The position numbers and the translations under genes are program-made. Shown piece by piece: positions 1-12,300 of a stretch of 64,000 nt of DNA (the first letter of the stretch is position 1; each line of letters opens with the position of its first letter). Location: NCBI RefSeq assembly GCF_910592395.1, contig NC_088316.1, forward strand, positions 2,046,001 through 2,110,000, in the 5' to 3' direction. The notes under the pieces are model-generated. The model did no database searches. It saw only the letters and a list, made by a program, of their open reading frames with translations, and was not told the origin of the DNA. Source of the stretch: Lineus longissimus (taxonomy: Eukaryota; Nemertea; Pilidiophora; Heteronemertea; Lineidae).

Positions 1-294
1 TTGATTAGCAAACCCCTTCCTGGGAAATTGTATTGGGTCCCAAAATTAGATTTAAGGAAGACGAAACTTTGAAGAAATCTGACTAGTATAGTAGTTTATG
101 CACAGTGGCTCAAAAGAACCTTGATATTTTACCCTTTGACTCTAGGAAAAACGTCTCAAGAGTCATCAGAAAATCTAGAATCACGCTTTCTGTTTCTGGT
201 TTACACTTTTTCACTGAGGGTTTACACATTGCTAGACTTGAGGGTAGACAATGAGAAGACAGTCTTGTATTTATTTGTCGGTTTTTCATTCCAG

Positions 295-648
295 ATGACC
301 ACGCACGTCGACATCGACCTTCTTACGTTACCTCACACAAGACTCACCGCGCCTTTCAAGTTACTCACGCTCAACCTGAACGAGAAGTCCACCAGGAACG
401 TACCGTCATTTCTGGAACAGGAGAACTTGCACAAAGTGGAAGTCATCAAAGATGGCCGTGCCACTGCTGTCCTCTACTGGTTTGATTTCACGCTGATTGA
501 TAACATCAAGCTTTGCACGCTCGATACGGATTCACATTGGAAACAGGCCGCCGTTATGGTGAAGACGACGAAAGTCTTGAAAACTGGCGATAAGTTGTCT
601 GTGCGGGTGATTCTTAAAAACAGTTGTATCGATATTAAGTTAGAGTGA
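295..648 (+). CDS. PRMT9: PRMT9 arginine methyltransferase, last coding exon (5' part outside the window)
   Basis: This is the C-terminal 117 codons of a protein arginine N-methyltransferase 9 homologue, ending at a TGA at 646-648. The frame stays open upstream, but a polypyrimidine stretch and CAG at 292-294 mark a splice acceptor, so I start the exon at 295 in phase 0; the ATG there is probably internal. The segment SHWKQAAV, preceded by a short beta-rich stretch (LYWFDFTLID), matches the end of human PRMT9 as I remember it, where the second methyltransferase-like module finishes. PRMT9 makes symmetric dimethylarginine on the splicing factor SF3B2. The catalytic motifs lie in upstream exons that are not present here, so activity cannot be judged. 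The family call rests on remembered similarity over about 60 residues. Confidence 0.85.
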   Translation: MTTHVDIDLLTLPHTRLTAPFKLLTLNLNEKSTRNVPSFLEQENLHKVEVIKDGRATAVLYWFDFTLIDNIKLCTLDTDSHWKQAAVMVKTTKVLKTGDKLSVRVILKNSCIDIKLE

Positions 649-1380
649 TGGGGTCAGATATGGATGAAATAAAAGTGATGGACTTGGGGGTCAGATATGG
701 TTGAAATGGTTTCCAATGTATACTGCCAAGAAAAGTTATAAACTTTGTTACGAATGATAAGATATTCTTGCAGGCGATACTCAAAGTGAATTTCGCACAA
801 TCAATATAGTGGCTATCACTGGCTTTAGTCGGTATCAAAGTAATAATGCATCTTCAAGTCTTACGTGAGTTATTGAATGAGAGCCTATTGTAAGCCCTAT
901 TGTCCACATGTTCATCAGGGAGAATCTGGACATTTGATCTGCGCCGCACTTATAAACAGGAATTGAGAATGTGTATTTCCACCGCCCGAGAATATGTAGA
1001 TAGCAGGCAAAAGTGCTGGTCCTTCGAAATTCCCTTTCAAGAATATATGTACCTGTATTGAGGGAAATGTGGGATTGTGATGGTCATGTCAGCGGGTGAA
1101 GTGTCAAATTTCAGTGTGAATGTGACTGAGGAACGTGTGCTGTTGACGTCCCAGATCGTTGTGATTATCTCTGGGAATCATTTGTTAAATTGTTCTAATT
1201 ATTATTAGTAGTGTGACAGTTTAATTTATATCAAACATCTTATCATCCATTTCGTATTTGGAATTCTCTGTAACTCTGAAAACCACTGTTAGTGTTCACT
1301 GCCAAGACCTCACTGGTACAACTGGCAGGGGCGGTTCCCTTTAACATTAAAGTATGAATTTATACTTTTGAATGTAAGTA

Positions 1381-1386
1381 AATAAA
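1381..1386 (+). promoter_or_regulatory. Candidate poly(A) signal of PRMT9
   Basis: AATAAA lies about 730 bases past the PRMT9 stop codon, within an A-rich stretch. No other gene starts between the stop codon and this site, so 649 to about 1400 is probably the 3'UTR. The cleavage site is not visible. Confidence 0.45.
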
Positions 1387-1544
1387 AATAAAAATATTTC
1401 AGATATTTCTCTGTTTCATTTTTTATCTCCCCTCAATATCAATTCCTCCCCGAGTGTGTTGACTCTTCCTGCTGGTTATCATAAGCTTCACGTACTACCT
1501 AAAGTACTACTTGGGTGAAACCAAGTATAGATCAATCCATACTT

Positions 1545-2343
1545 GGTGGTACCTGATAGAGGACAACTGCATGGTTTGGTTGTACCTGGTACAGGACAAC
1601 TGGTCTTTCAAACTGAACTGACCACAATCTCATGAACTGGTGAAATCCCAATATCTACCAGAAAACTTCTCCAGTACTACTCATTGGGTGACCAGTACCT
1701 GACACAAGACAACTTGTTGGGTAGGACAGAATACAGAAGAAATGGTCTTGCAAACTGAACTGACCGCAACCATCTCATGAGACTGGTGAAATCCCAATAT
1801 CTACCGGACAACTTCTCAAGACTCCTTGGGTGACCAGTACCTGATACATCGATCTCGATCTCGATGGCCTAGTGGTTAAGGCGCCCGCCTCGTGAACGGA
1901 AGGTCGAAGGTTCGAGGCCCGCTGGTAACCTCTTTCCGATGCGGCCGGTTGGTTAGCCGCCAGCTGGTTAAACATAGGGTACAAACTGCCTTCTCGCCAG
2001 GCGCCTGGCATTAGAGATAGGAGTTTGGAAGTGAAGAGTGTCTCATAAGCCAAAAAGCTGGCTGGCCCTTTCATTAGGGGTGACACTATAATAAACAAAC
2101 TTTACTTTACTTTACATGACAGAACAAATGGTCTTACAACTGAACTGACCACAACCATCTCTTTCGACTGATGAAATCCCCCAACTTCTTGACAACTTCT
2201 CCAGCACTACTCATTGGGTGACCAGTACCTGATACAAGACAATTAGGTGGTACCTGGTGTAAGAGAACTGGTCTTTCAAACTCTGGAATGATCAGAATCA
2301 TCTCCTGGGACCTGTGAAATCCCAGTACTAACTGGACAACTCT
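1545..2343. repeat. Tandem repeat, ~142-bp unit, about four copies, split by a SINE
   Basis: The anchor AACTGAACTGACC recurs near 1610, 1752 and 2138, with a diverged fourth copy near 2276. Each is followed by a GGTGAAATCCC-like stretch and a CATTGGGTGACCAGTACCTG-like stretch. The first-to-second and third-to-fourth spacings are both about 142 bp. The second-to-third spacing is much larger because the SINE at 1850-2117 sits between them. Confidence 0.8.
1850..2117 (+). mobile_element. tRNA-derived SINE
   Basis: The head carries an RNA polymerase III A box TGGCCTAGTGG (1865-1875) and a B box GGTTCGAGGCC (1909-1919), 44 nt apart start to start. A tRNA-unrelated body follows, and the 3' tail is repeated TTTAC (about 2101-2115). 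TACAT occurs at both borders (1845-1849 and 2113-2117) and may be a short target-site duplication. The clean interruption of the surrounding tandem array gives independent evidence of insertion. It is not a functional tRNA gene, since the cloverleaf stems are poorly paired. Confidence 0.85.
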
Positions 2344-3260
2344 AGTTGCTCCCCTCCCCCTTTGCTACTCAACAGTCATTCAATGAGATTGGAAAAAAGT
2401 CCTGTGATATCTGAATTTATGTGTTGAAGAACCCTACCCAAGAAAGGGTAGGGATTGGGTAAGTGTCAAAGGCACATGAAGACACCGGCACAAAGATATA
2501 ATGATGTCAGTCGAGCCTGGAATGCCACTAGCTGACTCGTTCAGCTACCTATGAGAAGTACAGCGACAATGTAGGTCACTTCAGCACTCCAAGCTTGACA
2601 TAGTCTGCCCGGAAGAGGACCTATATTGTAGGCATTTCTTTAGGGGAGGCACGCCAACTTCCCGGCAGTGAACGTCATTCCTAATCTCCTGAAGGATGGA
2701 TACGCACAATGACGGTAGATCAGTATGAAGGGGAAGGGGTCCTCACTAAAAAAGTTCTTCGAGTGTGATTTAAAAGGTTTCTGGCCTCTGCGTGCAGGGA
2801 AGTTTGGTGTCCATTTTCTTTATGCAGGTCATAATGTCCCTAGCCATTATCAGTAAATGTTCTGTCTTCCATTAACTCAGAAGACTGAGGGTCAGAATAA
2901 GACATTCGGAGCATACATCTCGACTCTCATGCGCTTGCATCACCACTATCGGGATTGGGTGAGTGACCTAGCGATCACAAACTCTTGGGGGTCTGATGAC
3001 AGAACTACAGACGAGGCCAAAGTTGTTAGAGTAAGCCAGAGGGGTGCACTCATACAGAGTGCTTTCTACTAGTACAGCCTCAAGAATAGGCCATGCTGAA
3101 AGTTGAGGCAGAGCTTGTGCGGTAGGGAGCTCTGGCAGTTTTATGATCCACCAACTTTGTTTTTGTCTGTTCTAGTCACTCTTGCTCTTCCCTGAAGACA
3201 GACTGGTGTTGTCTGAAGGTGTTGGGATGCTGGATTGTGGAGCTGGACTCCAGCTCATCG

Positions 3261-3430
3261 GCTTCAGACCTGCTCCTCAAGGAGTTCTAGAGAGGAATAC
3301 TGGCCAAAGGACACCGACCTGACCACAAAGCTCTGGGGCACTGTGGCTTCAGACCTGCTCCCTAATGAAGAATAGAGAGGAATACTGGGCAAAGGACACC
3401 ACCCTGACCACAAAGCACTGGGGCTCTGTG
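3261..3430. repeat. 85-bp tandem duplication
   Basis: Two consecutive copies begin GCTTCAGACCTGCTCC at 3261 and 3346 and share the AGAGAGGAATACTGG and CCTGACCACAAAGC blocks with few differences. No coding meaning is apparent. Confidence 0.8.
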
Positions 3431-6227
3431 GTGGAACTCTCGAGGACGGCCGACTTTGTTACCAAAATCAGACTGACTGTTTGTTTATTGACTGTCAGAA
3501 ATTCCGATAGCAGAATCAGAAGAAGGAAAAAGCTCCAGAAATAAACAAAAAATAAAAATTTGTCTGAATTCATTTTAAAAGGTTTTATTCTACGACCACA
3601 GACATCAATTGAACCCAACATGATGGGGATGCTCTGGACAATCAACTAAGAAGCAACTAATTCATTTATCTAATCAAGAACCTAAAAGTACAGGTTCTTC
3701 AAGTCTCAATCTAGTAGCAAGAGAACTGAATTAACTAAATAATTAATTGACATAATTACTAAATAATTACTACACGTCTAGAGTAATTTGAGAGAAGTCT
3801 AATTGCATTAAAAAAGTCATATTAGAGAGGTTTTAGATGCTGATACAAGAATGAGAACAAGGTGATTGTTTTTCTGGTTAACGTCATCATGTCATGTTGA
3901 TTGTTTTGGACTATTGTTTCTTGGCAAATCAGACATTGACGACTCATTGCATTTCCGTCAACAGGCAATGCAATATTTATTGCAAAATGTTACCTCCTTC
4001 TCGGATCAAAATCTAAACCTCACTATTAACCCACTTTTGACACCAGTTTATAAACAAAATGAATTTATGTTCCAGTAGTGCTATTTCGGTTCATATTCAA
4101 CCTGAAAATGGTCGAAAGAACCATTTTACTGAATGTTCAAAGTAAAATTTCAATCAATGATTCGGTACATTTTTGTTATAAACTCAAGTTTTGTGAATTT
4201 GCAATATACAGAAGACTAAAGAATGCAAAAATGTTCACGACAAAGAATAACGATTCCGTCAATAATGGCATGTGTGAGGCAAACATAAATAGCTTCTAAA
4301 CACTAAGATCAACATGACACAAAGATTTCTCACACTCCACACTGATTAAGTTCTCATTATTGTCAAACTAACACAATAATTTATTTGTGGTTCAGAATGA
4401 CGGCTAAACACTAAGGTCAACATAATACAAAGATTGATCGCACAACAACTAACAAGACTGATAATAGTTCTCTTCACTGTCGAACTCACACCATTGTTTA
4501 TCATGTGTGACACAACAGATCATAGGTGTTGCTCGGAATGGAAAAATCAGTTCTATTACAAGTGTCAAGACAAATAATAGCATCCTGATTTTAAGGTAAA
4601 GAACAACTTTTAAAGTAACAGTCACATCCAACGTTCTCTCTCCATACATACAATTACCCTCATTTCATACAAGTATTTTACCACGATCGTTCATATTTCC
4701 AACTTTTATACACAAAACCTATACAACGATATCTTTCCGAATTTCAAGTTAAAACAAAAAGTCAGAATGCATATTAGAAATCACATCTTTCAAAAACATT
4801 TAACTCCAAGACAATTATAATTGTTATCCAGTTTGTTTGGTAAATCTATCAGATATATTCTTTTTGTGTTGTTTCAGATCAACTCTTCAACAGAACTCGA
4901 AAAAATAAGTTGCGAAACGAAAGGAAATATGAAGAGTTGATGAAAAGTAAAAAATGTGGGGAGGTAAAAATGAGTGCTTTTAAATTTGCTAAAAAAGTAT
5001 TTTCTGCGATTTAACCCTACGTAATCCTATTGCTCTATTATATATTGTAAACACCATTTTAAAAGATGACAAAATTTGAAAGATTACAGCGAACTGCAGG
5101 ATTTTAAAGATGTTGTCCTATGTAGCCCCCTCTTCAAGGAAGTCCCCGCTTTTTTTCCGAAAGCTAGCGGGAGCGAAAGTTGAAGAGAACGGCTACATGA
5201 CGACAGGTCACTTCCAAAACTTTTACTTCGAGATAAAAGTAAAAGAGGTTAAATTGGAACCAGAAATCATAGTTGGGAAAAGAGTTAAAATGTCTATTAT
5301 ATCTTTCTAATGAATCCCTCTTCAAGAAAATTCCTGGCTTGTTCGAAAGGTCTGCAGGAGCGAAATTTGAAGAAAGGGTCAGAGCTTGAATCTTAATATA
5401 CTAGCGTAAATGAACTTTTGCAGAAAATCTACCTCGAAAAAAACCCCAAAATTTACAGTATAATGTGTTATAATCACCAATATTTCCTTAAAGAAATTTT
5501 GAATACATTGGACTCTGCCTGGGTCAACTTTTAAACAAAATTATGTGAAAAAAATTCCAAACATTTACAATTACATGTTATAATTACCAGTAATTCCAAA
5601 TTAATCTTGAAAGCACATTTTGCGACTATTTACAGTATTTAGAATGAGGTTTTCAAGTTTAATTGCAACATTATAGTCCCTGATATTTCAAGCAAACTTC
5701 ACAGCTTGAGAAAAGGTTAAAGTCACCTTTATGGCTGTGGCAAAAACCTATTTATTTATATAGGTTTTTACTCTCACAAATTATGCTTTACAAAGTTCAA
5801 AACATCATTGCATTTAATTTTGTGCCAAATTTGACCTTTAAAATTATTGACTGAACACAGTGGTATTAAAATAGCCAGACCACTCGAAGCAGAGTGCACA
5901 ACTTCAGAATTATACATTCAGGTTATACATGTAGGCCTACTGTGGAGATGGCTGTATCATACATTAAGATCACCAAAACAAAATCACGATTCATAAAAGC
6001 AATCTGTTTGACAGAACCATTGCATTTTCATTTCGAAAGGAAATTTCGCAGCATTCTGGATAAATTCAAAGGCGCTGAAATATTGCAAATTCGTTTCTCA
6101 CAAGAGAAAATTCGTTTCTCATGGATGTGATTTTCGGTTATATCAAGAATTATGGTTTATATCAAGAATTATGGTTTATATCAACTCCTATCCTCAACTA
6201 CAGGTTGAAGTAAGACTGCACATTTTC

Positions 6228-6233
6228 TTTATT
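6228..6233 (-). promoter_or_regulatory. Candidate poly(A) signal of OBI1
   Basis: TTTATT on the + strand reads AATAAA on the - strand, about 70 bases after the OBI1 stop codon. It is the first such hexamer after the stop. Confidence 0.5.
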
Positions 6234-6301
6234 TTCCAAAATGCTGCGAAAAATTCTCAAACACAAAGCACCTCCTCTAAATCTCGAGACAACTACAGAC
6301 T

Positions 6302-9300
6302 TCACAGATGAGTTAATTTCATTGCCTTTGACGGACTAAAGGGCACCATGTCCTCACACGGAATACCGCCCTCGGACCGCTTCCTCTTCTCCGGCGTACG
6401 CCGCAAGAAATGTTTGAGATTCTGCCTCATTTCACCGAGCTTTCCTCCGAGACTGAACCGCCTCCCTGCCTCGGAATTGTCACACATCGCTTTCAAGTTC
6501 GGGTTCCCAGTGAATTTCTTACTATGCACAATACGCGCTGTATTGTCCGATGATCTAAAGTCGGCACTTTTTAAACTGTCTGTTGATAAGTGAGAGTCAG
6601 TACTTCTCGAACTAGCATCATTCGAATCAGATCGCGATCGGAAATTCAAACTTTCATATTGCGGTTCCGAGTCCTCACATTTCTCGACAGTAAATTGTTC
6701 AGAGTTTGAATCGCCGTCCACGCTATCGACACCTTCAAGTTTCCGTCGGCCAACTTTCTTTTCCGCTTCATTCAAGATCTTTAAACAGTCCGAGAATTCG
6801 GGCGTGATGGAGCAATCAAGCTCGGTCGTGCTTCCATTACTATTAGCATTTTCAGTCTCGGGTTTAGACGCACTCAAGTCGGTCGTGCTATCCGGCTGCG
6901 GCAAAACAGACGTCGACTTCGCAAGCGCCAATGAAGCAGTCGCGTTATAAGAGTTCAAACCTGTTGAACCGTTGCTATGAGTCCTATGGCGATGTGTCCC
7001 GTATATCCCCGTTCCTTGGTTGAACAAGACAGCATTATCTAGTGATCCAGACGTCAGCGGCTCCTGGGCTGGTGGAGATGACCGGGCCTCATCCATGCTG
7101 TACAGAGAGTACCCAACGAAAGCACTCGCTACCGTCACAGGAACCTCCTTTGCAACTGGCACGCCAGGGCTGTGGCCGATGGCATAGCTGGCAGAAATAC
7201 CCATGGTCGGGAATCGTCTAGTTGGAGTCGGTGGTCCGCTCGACCCGGATGAAGAACGAGAACAAGACCTTTCGTAAATTTTATCGTTACTGTCAGAAAG
7301 TCCTGGAATTCCGGACGGCAAGTCTGACGAGTCCTCATCCTTATCGTCATCGTTTCGACACACCTCTGGCATTTCATAGTCTTTCCCGCCTGTAGTGGCT
7401 TCCGATCGTCCCTCTGCTGCCACGGGCTGGCTCCTCCGCTTGGGACTGGGTCCGTCGTCCGAATCGTTCTTGATCTTCAAACGACTTAGAGGAAGAGATG
7501 GCGTTCCTACAATCGGACTCGGAAGATCAGCATCAAAGGAACCATCAGCCTTGGCGTGTTTCATATCAGTACGTCCGCCCAAACTGCTGCGACCAGTAAT
7601 GAAAGTGGATGTACGGCGAGAGTCTAAATCGTCTGGTTTGAACGTCGAGAACTTAGGCGACTTTTCTGACGCATCATCCCCATGCTCCAACCTCCACGCA
7701 GCCAACTGCACCAACCCAGATGGCGGCACTTTCAGATTACTACTAAGCTTATCGTCCTCGCGGTAATTCTCCGCCATTTTGTTTTCATTTTCAGCGCCCT
7801 TGTGCAGCTTTGAACCGCCGAATAAACTTTTACGACACGTTTCAGCGCGTTTATCAGCCTCTGACTTAGTGTCCATTTTCGTGTGCACCGAAGTAGCATA
7901 AACTGCGGTACCATCCTTGCGGAATGCCTCAAGCTCCTTCTCCACCTCCTCAACATAGGTGTCGCTCTTCTCCAGTGCTTTCTGTAGCTGGATGACCTGC
8001 TTCTCGTAAGCGTCCATCTTGGACTGCATGGCAGAGACTGTGAATCGGCCGTATCTGGAAGAGTGAAGGCAAATTGTAGAATAAATACAATCAATGAAAT
8101 GAAATTTCTAAATGACCTCATTGTGACCTCAATTAACATTCAACGAACTTGTTTACTTTCAAATTGTTGGCATGAACAGTAAACAATTCAGTTTCTATCT
8201 TAACACAACCAGCAGCTGACTAAGGACGATAAGCCGTGCCAACATTATACTTTCATGAGAAAAACAGCCACTAATGTGCAATTTCGAGGATAAACCAACA
8301 CTTTATGATCAAATTTCAGCTAAGATTTCACTTACTTCATCGGCGATCGATTGGCGATCTCGATTCTAAGCCTCTGATTCTCTCGCACCAAATTGATGTT
8401 CTCATCGGTGAGATTACGATTTTTCTGAAATACGACAAACAAATTGCATCAGTACAAAGGTCAATACAAAAAGATACCTTCAATGAGCTCAAATGCAATT
8501 AAGATTTCTGTGGAATTAATTATCTCAACTCGAGAGCCCAGCAAACAAGCATTCTTTTCTCAATAAGCAACAATCATCAGGTGCAATCCTGAATAAAAAA
8601 TTCTCGAACCTACCTCTTTATATCTCGCCGAATCCTTCTTAGCTTTCTCATAGAGGGCGTTAGCATCCTGCAACTTCTTGGTCATCACCAGTAAGACATT
8701 CATATCTGGGCTACTGCCTCTGGCACAACGATCCTTGCCCTCTTTCTCCGAACCCGAGTCGCTATCCGGACTAAGACGCTGTAATCGATCCTTTAGCATT
8801 TTATTCTCGCCTTCAACTCCAACAATGTGACCCTGCATTCGCTCAATCTCATCCTAAAAACACAGAAAATAGAAAATTGTTATATCAGTCTTATTACAAC
8901 CAAGGATCTGTAATGACTTTAACTTCGGGTTCTTTCACTTTTTATGCCCTCACTATAAATGGGCCATTGACTTCAAGTGCTTATAACTATTAGCTCAGGC
9001 TAATCCAACTGACATAAAGTGATTGATCTGCCATTTCTTAAAACTGCCTCTTCATTCCACCCTGAGGAGATGTTGGATGTCTGCACAGTTAGCATAGAAG
9101 TGTTTGATTACTTAACAATGTAATTAAAGTCACTGTTTGTGCCAACAATAGGATTAGAATCAACCTTGGTGACAAATCTGAGTGAGGTTCATGAGCCCCC
9201 TTTATGAAGTAGGGTGGCTTATTGGAAGGCCCTCAGGGAGGATTAGTTACTTCCTGGGGTTTAGGTGAATAGGGTTCCAGTGATTGATCAGGTCAGACAT

Positions 9301-12300
9301 CACTGTCCACCCTTAAAAGAGCTATAGAAATGCTGGATGCAATGCAAGAAATATCACTCAAGTAAGCGTGTAGAATATTTTCCACCCTAAAAAGAGTTAA
9401 TATTCCAATGGATTCGCTGCACACACTCAGTGACTTATTTCCCTCAGGTAACTATGAAACCAAGGACATTTTAAAATACTGCTTGAGAAAACAGAGGGGG
9501 AGGGATTGGGGGAAATGACAAATCAATCAGCAACAAGAAACACTTTGATGTTTTGATTGACCATTTCCATCCAAATATGACTTCAAGTGGTAGGAGGAAA
9601 ACAGTTGATGGACCAATTTCCGCGTATTAGCAAAGAAGTTAGTTGCTAAGGAAAGGTTGTGTTCAATGATGTTGGCGAGAGATTCAAGTTTAGGTTCAGA
9701 AATAATTCTGACGAAAGCTTTTCAGAGTTCATAACATTAGATCGATAGCACTTTATAGCAAATCTCCATTAAAAAACTGGTCAGTTGAGTGAATGCTCAA
9801 AGGACCGCTTTCAGATTATATTATCACTAATAATAGAATTTGAATAATTTTTTCGGGTTAATTGTACACACAACCAAGAATTGATAAAGCGCAACTTGCA
9901 AAAACTTATGTACCCATAAAAAAGTATGGCCAAGAAAAGAATCCTTCTTGGTGAGTGCCAAAAAATGAATTGTAGTGGCACACAGGGTGCTCATTGTCCA
10001 GTGGATCTCGAATCTGGGTACCATTTGTCGGCACCCAGGACGGCATCCACCCTTTCAGCCAAAGTATTAACTCAAAATACAGTTATAACAGCGAAGGCAT
10101 TATTATTAGGAAACAAAACATGGGTTGTAATCCAAAATAATCTAAGTTGTTATCATAACTAATGACCTCCTGTAGCCTTTCACTAATCTAATTACACAGC
10201 CACGTTTGTTTACAATCAACAATTTTGAATTTTGAAAACAAAAGATGGGAAAGTGACCGGAAATTTTTTCCACCCCGTTGATTTTGACATTATCACACAG
10301 TAGAACCTCTCCAATAAGGACACCCGTGGGACTGTCCTTAATAGAGAGGTGTCCAGATAAGAGAGGTCAAATTGAGTGTCGACAACCAATTTGAGACCAA
10401 AAACGAAAGAATGAAGAAGAAGAAGATATTTCAAAAGCACACTGTAAATCCAAAATGAAGACGCTTCTTACCTCATAATCTCTGACTAGAAGCTCCAATC
10501 TTGCCCGCCGTAACTCGGGGTTTGAGAAACTGTCACACATCGACTCATCCCCTTGGTTAAGACCACCTGAAATGTACGATTTAAAACATAAGATTATTCA
10601 TCACAACAAAGTCTGGAAAGTATCAATGCCAGAATATGCATATCACTGTGAAGTCAGGACACTAATTATGGCCCAGAGAATCGTCATAACTGAACCTAGT
10701 GTTCAGTATGTGACTTAGTCAAAGCAGACTTAAAAGTTCACGCTGTCCTCCAAAAAAACTTTTAAAACCAGTGGTCTCAAAGGTACGCAAAGTTTTAAGT
10801 AGGTGGCAGCACTTACCAAGAACCTTCTGCAAGGGGGTTTCCTCAGAGATAGGCGTCCGACAGGCTGGGCACTGTTGGTTCCTCTGCAGCCACACATCCA
10901 TGCATTGCTCACAGAAAACATGATGATTGGGACAGGTGACGGGGGCTTTAACCTGCAAGTGGAAGAGAAAGGCAAAGTTGAGGTGACAGATGCTTTAACA
11001 TAAAATTAAAATTGGCAAAAGGGCTGAAAATATCAATATCATTGCTGTACACTCTTTGAAGATTTTGCAGCTATCCTGGTGGTATTAGGTGTGATCAGTT
11101 TGCAATTCTCACCACATTAAAGTAGCTTGACCTATCTGCACCCTAGCAATGTGAAGAACAGGTCAAGGTCAGAACATTTCCAGAAGAGATAAACCTATGA
11201 CACAAATTTGTATTGACCATATTTTCATATACCACTGGAACTCTTAGCTGTCACCAAAAACAGCTGCATGTTAAGCGTACTACATCTTTTTCAGGCACAA
11301 ACTTTTCTTCATGCTTCAGACTTGACAGAAAGCCACCTTTTAAAACAATCAGTGTTAACTATAGTAATTATTGTATCAGCATTGTCCTTGACTTCGATCT
11401 TTCATTGTCTTTGGCAGCCCTACATGTGTGCACAGCAGAGTGTATTTTTGTCATCATCTTGGCCAACTCCAGTCAACTCTCATGGATACAAAATGGACGT
11501 CACTTTAAAATACAGTGAAGGGTGATGTCACAAGATTGAAGGAGGAAACATCTGCAGCTCCTGACCGCAGCCAGTTATGGTCATTGAGTTCCACTCCCAT
11601 TACGCCGACATGCTAGAAACAACAGTTGTTTAAGGTTCTTTTTTCAACAAGAATTCCAAGAAAATTGTTGAAATAACAAATCAGTGTTCACTATCCATCA
11701 CAATTAGAACTTCAATTAGCTCAAATCATTGGAATAGGTTGATGATCATAATCAAAGAATAATGAGCTGTTTTACCACTAACGTTGTTAGAAATACCAGT
11801 CCACTGCAGTTGGTAACAAGGTCAAAGACCTAACCATAAATGGATCTACAGAAATTTAAAAGATTTTTAATTGATTTTATGGTTGGAATACTATTATATG
11901 ATAATGATGATTTTAATTCCCATACAAAGTGAGGTTTACTTAATAGGCCAGACTTACTGGACTATTAAATCTTTTTGTGATCTGACCAAGAGAATCTATC
12001 TTTCACAGAAACAGCAGGGTCCTAAGTTGTCACAGTTCGATTCTAAAATAAACCTTAGACCTTAGACCTAAGACCTACATGGCGATAGCTACTCTACAGC
12101 AACACAAAAAGTTTCACTGTATGATAAACTTCCATGGTCAACAACAGTGACCAGCTTAGAAAGGGATAGTCATCAGTTGAATTAGACCACCAATCTCTTT
12201 TATTCACTTCTAACTTTTTAGATCCCTTAATTGGTGTTATGACGTGAATCTCCAACCACCATTGTCAATGTGATTGTCCTGTCTCTATGGAGGACCAACG

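Larger units (their letters stand above)
1401..6220. other. Intergenic region between PRMT9 and OBI1
   Basis: I see no supportable gene here. The region holds the ~142-bp tandem repeat with its nested SINE (1545-2343), an 85-bp tandem duplication (3261-3430), and two diverged copies of a segment beginning CCCTCTTCAAG at about 5130 and 5325. The remainder is AT-rich single-copy-looking DNA. One exon-like stretch (4878-4963) is listed separately as a finding. Confidence 0.6.

Noticed and set aside
1862-1934. Possible tRNA gene
   Set aside because: A and B boxes are present but the stems pair poorly and a SINE body plus TTTAC tail follow, so it is a SINE head.
2432-2453. Short hairpin CCCTACCC / GGGTAGGG
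   Set aside because: Perfect but only 8 bp, with no context such as a terminator or repeat border.
7395-7766. 123-codon + strand frame
   Set aside because: Antisense shadow of the last OBI1 coding exon.
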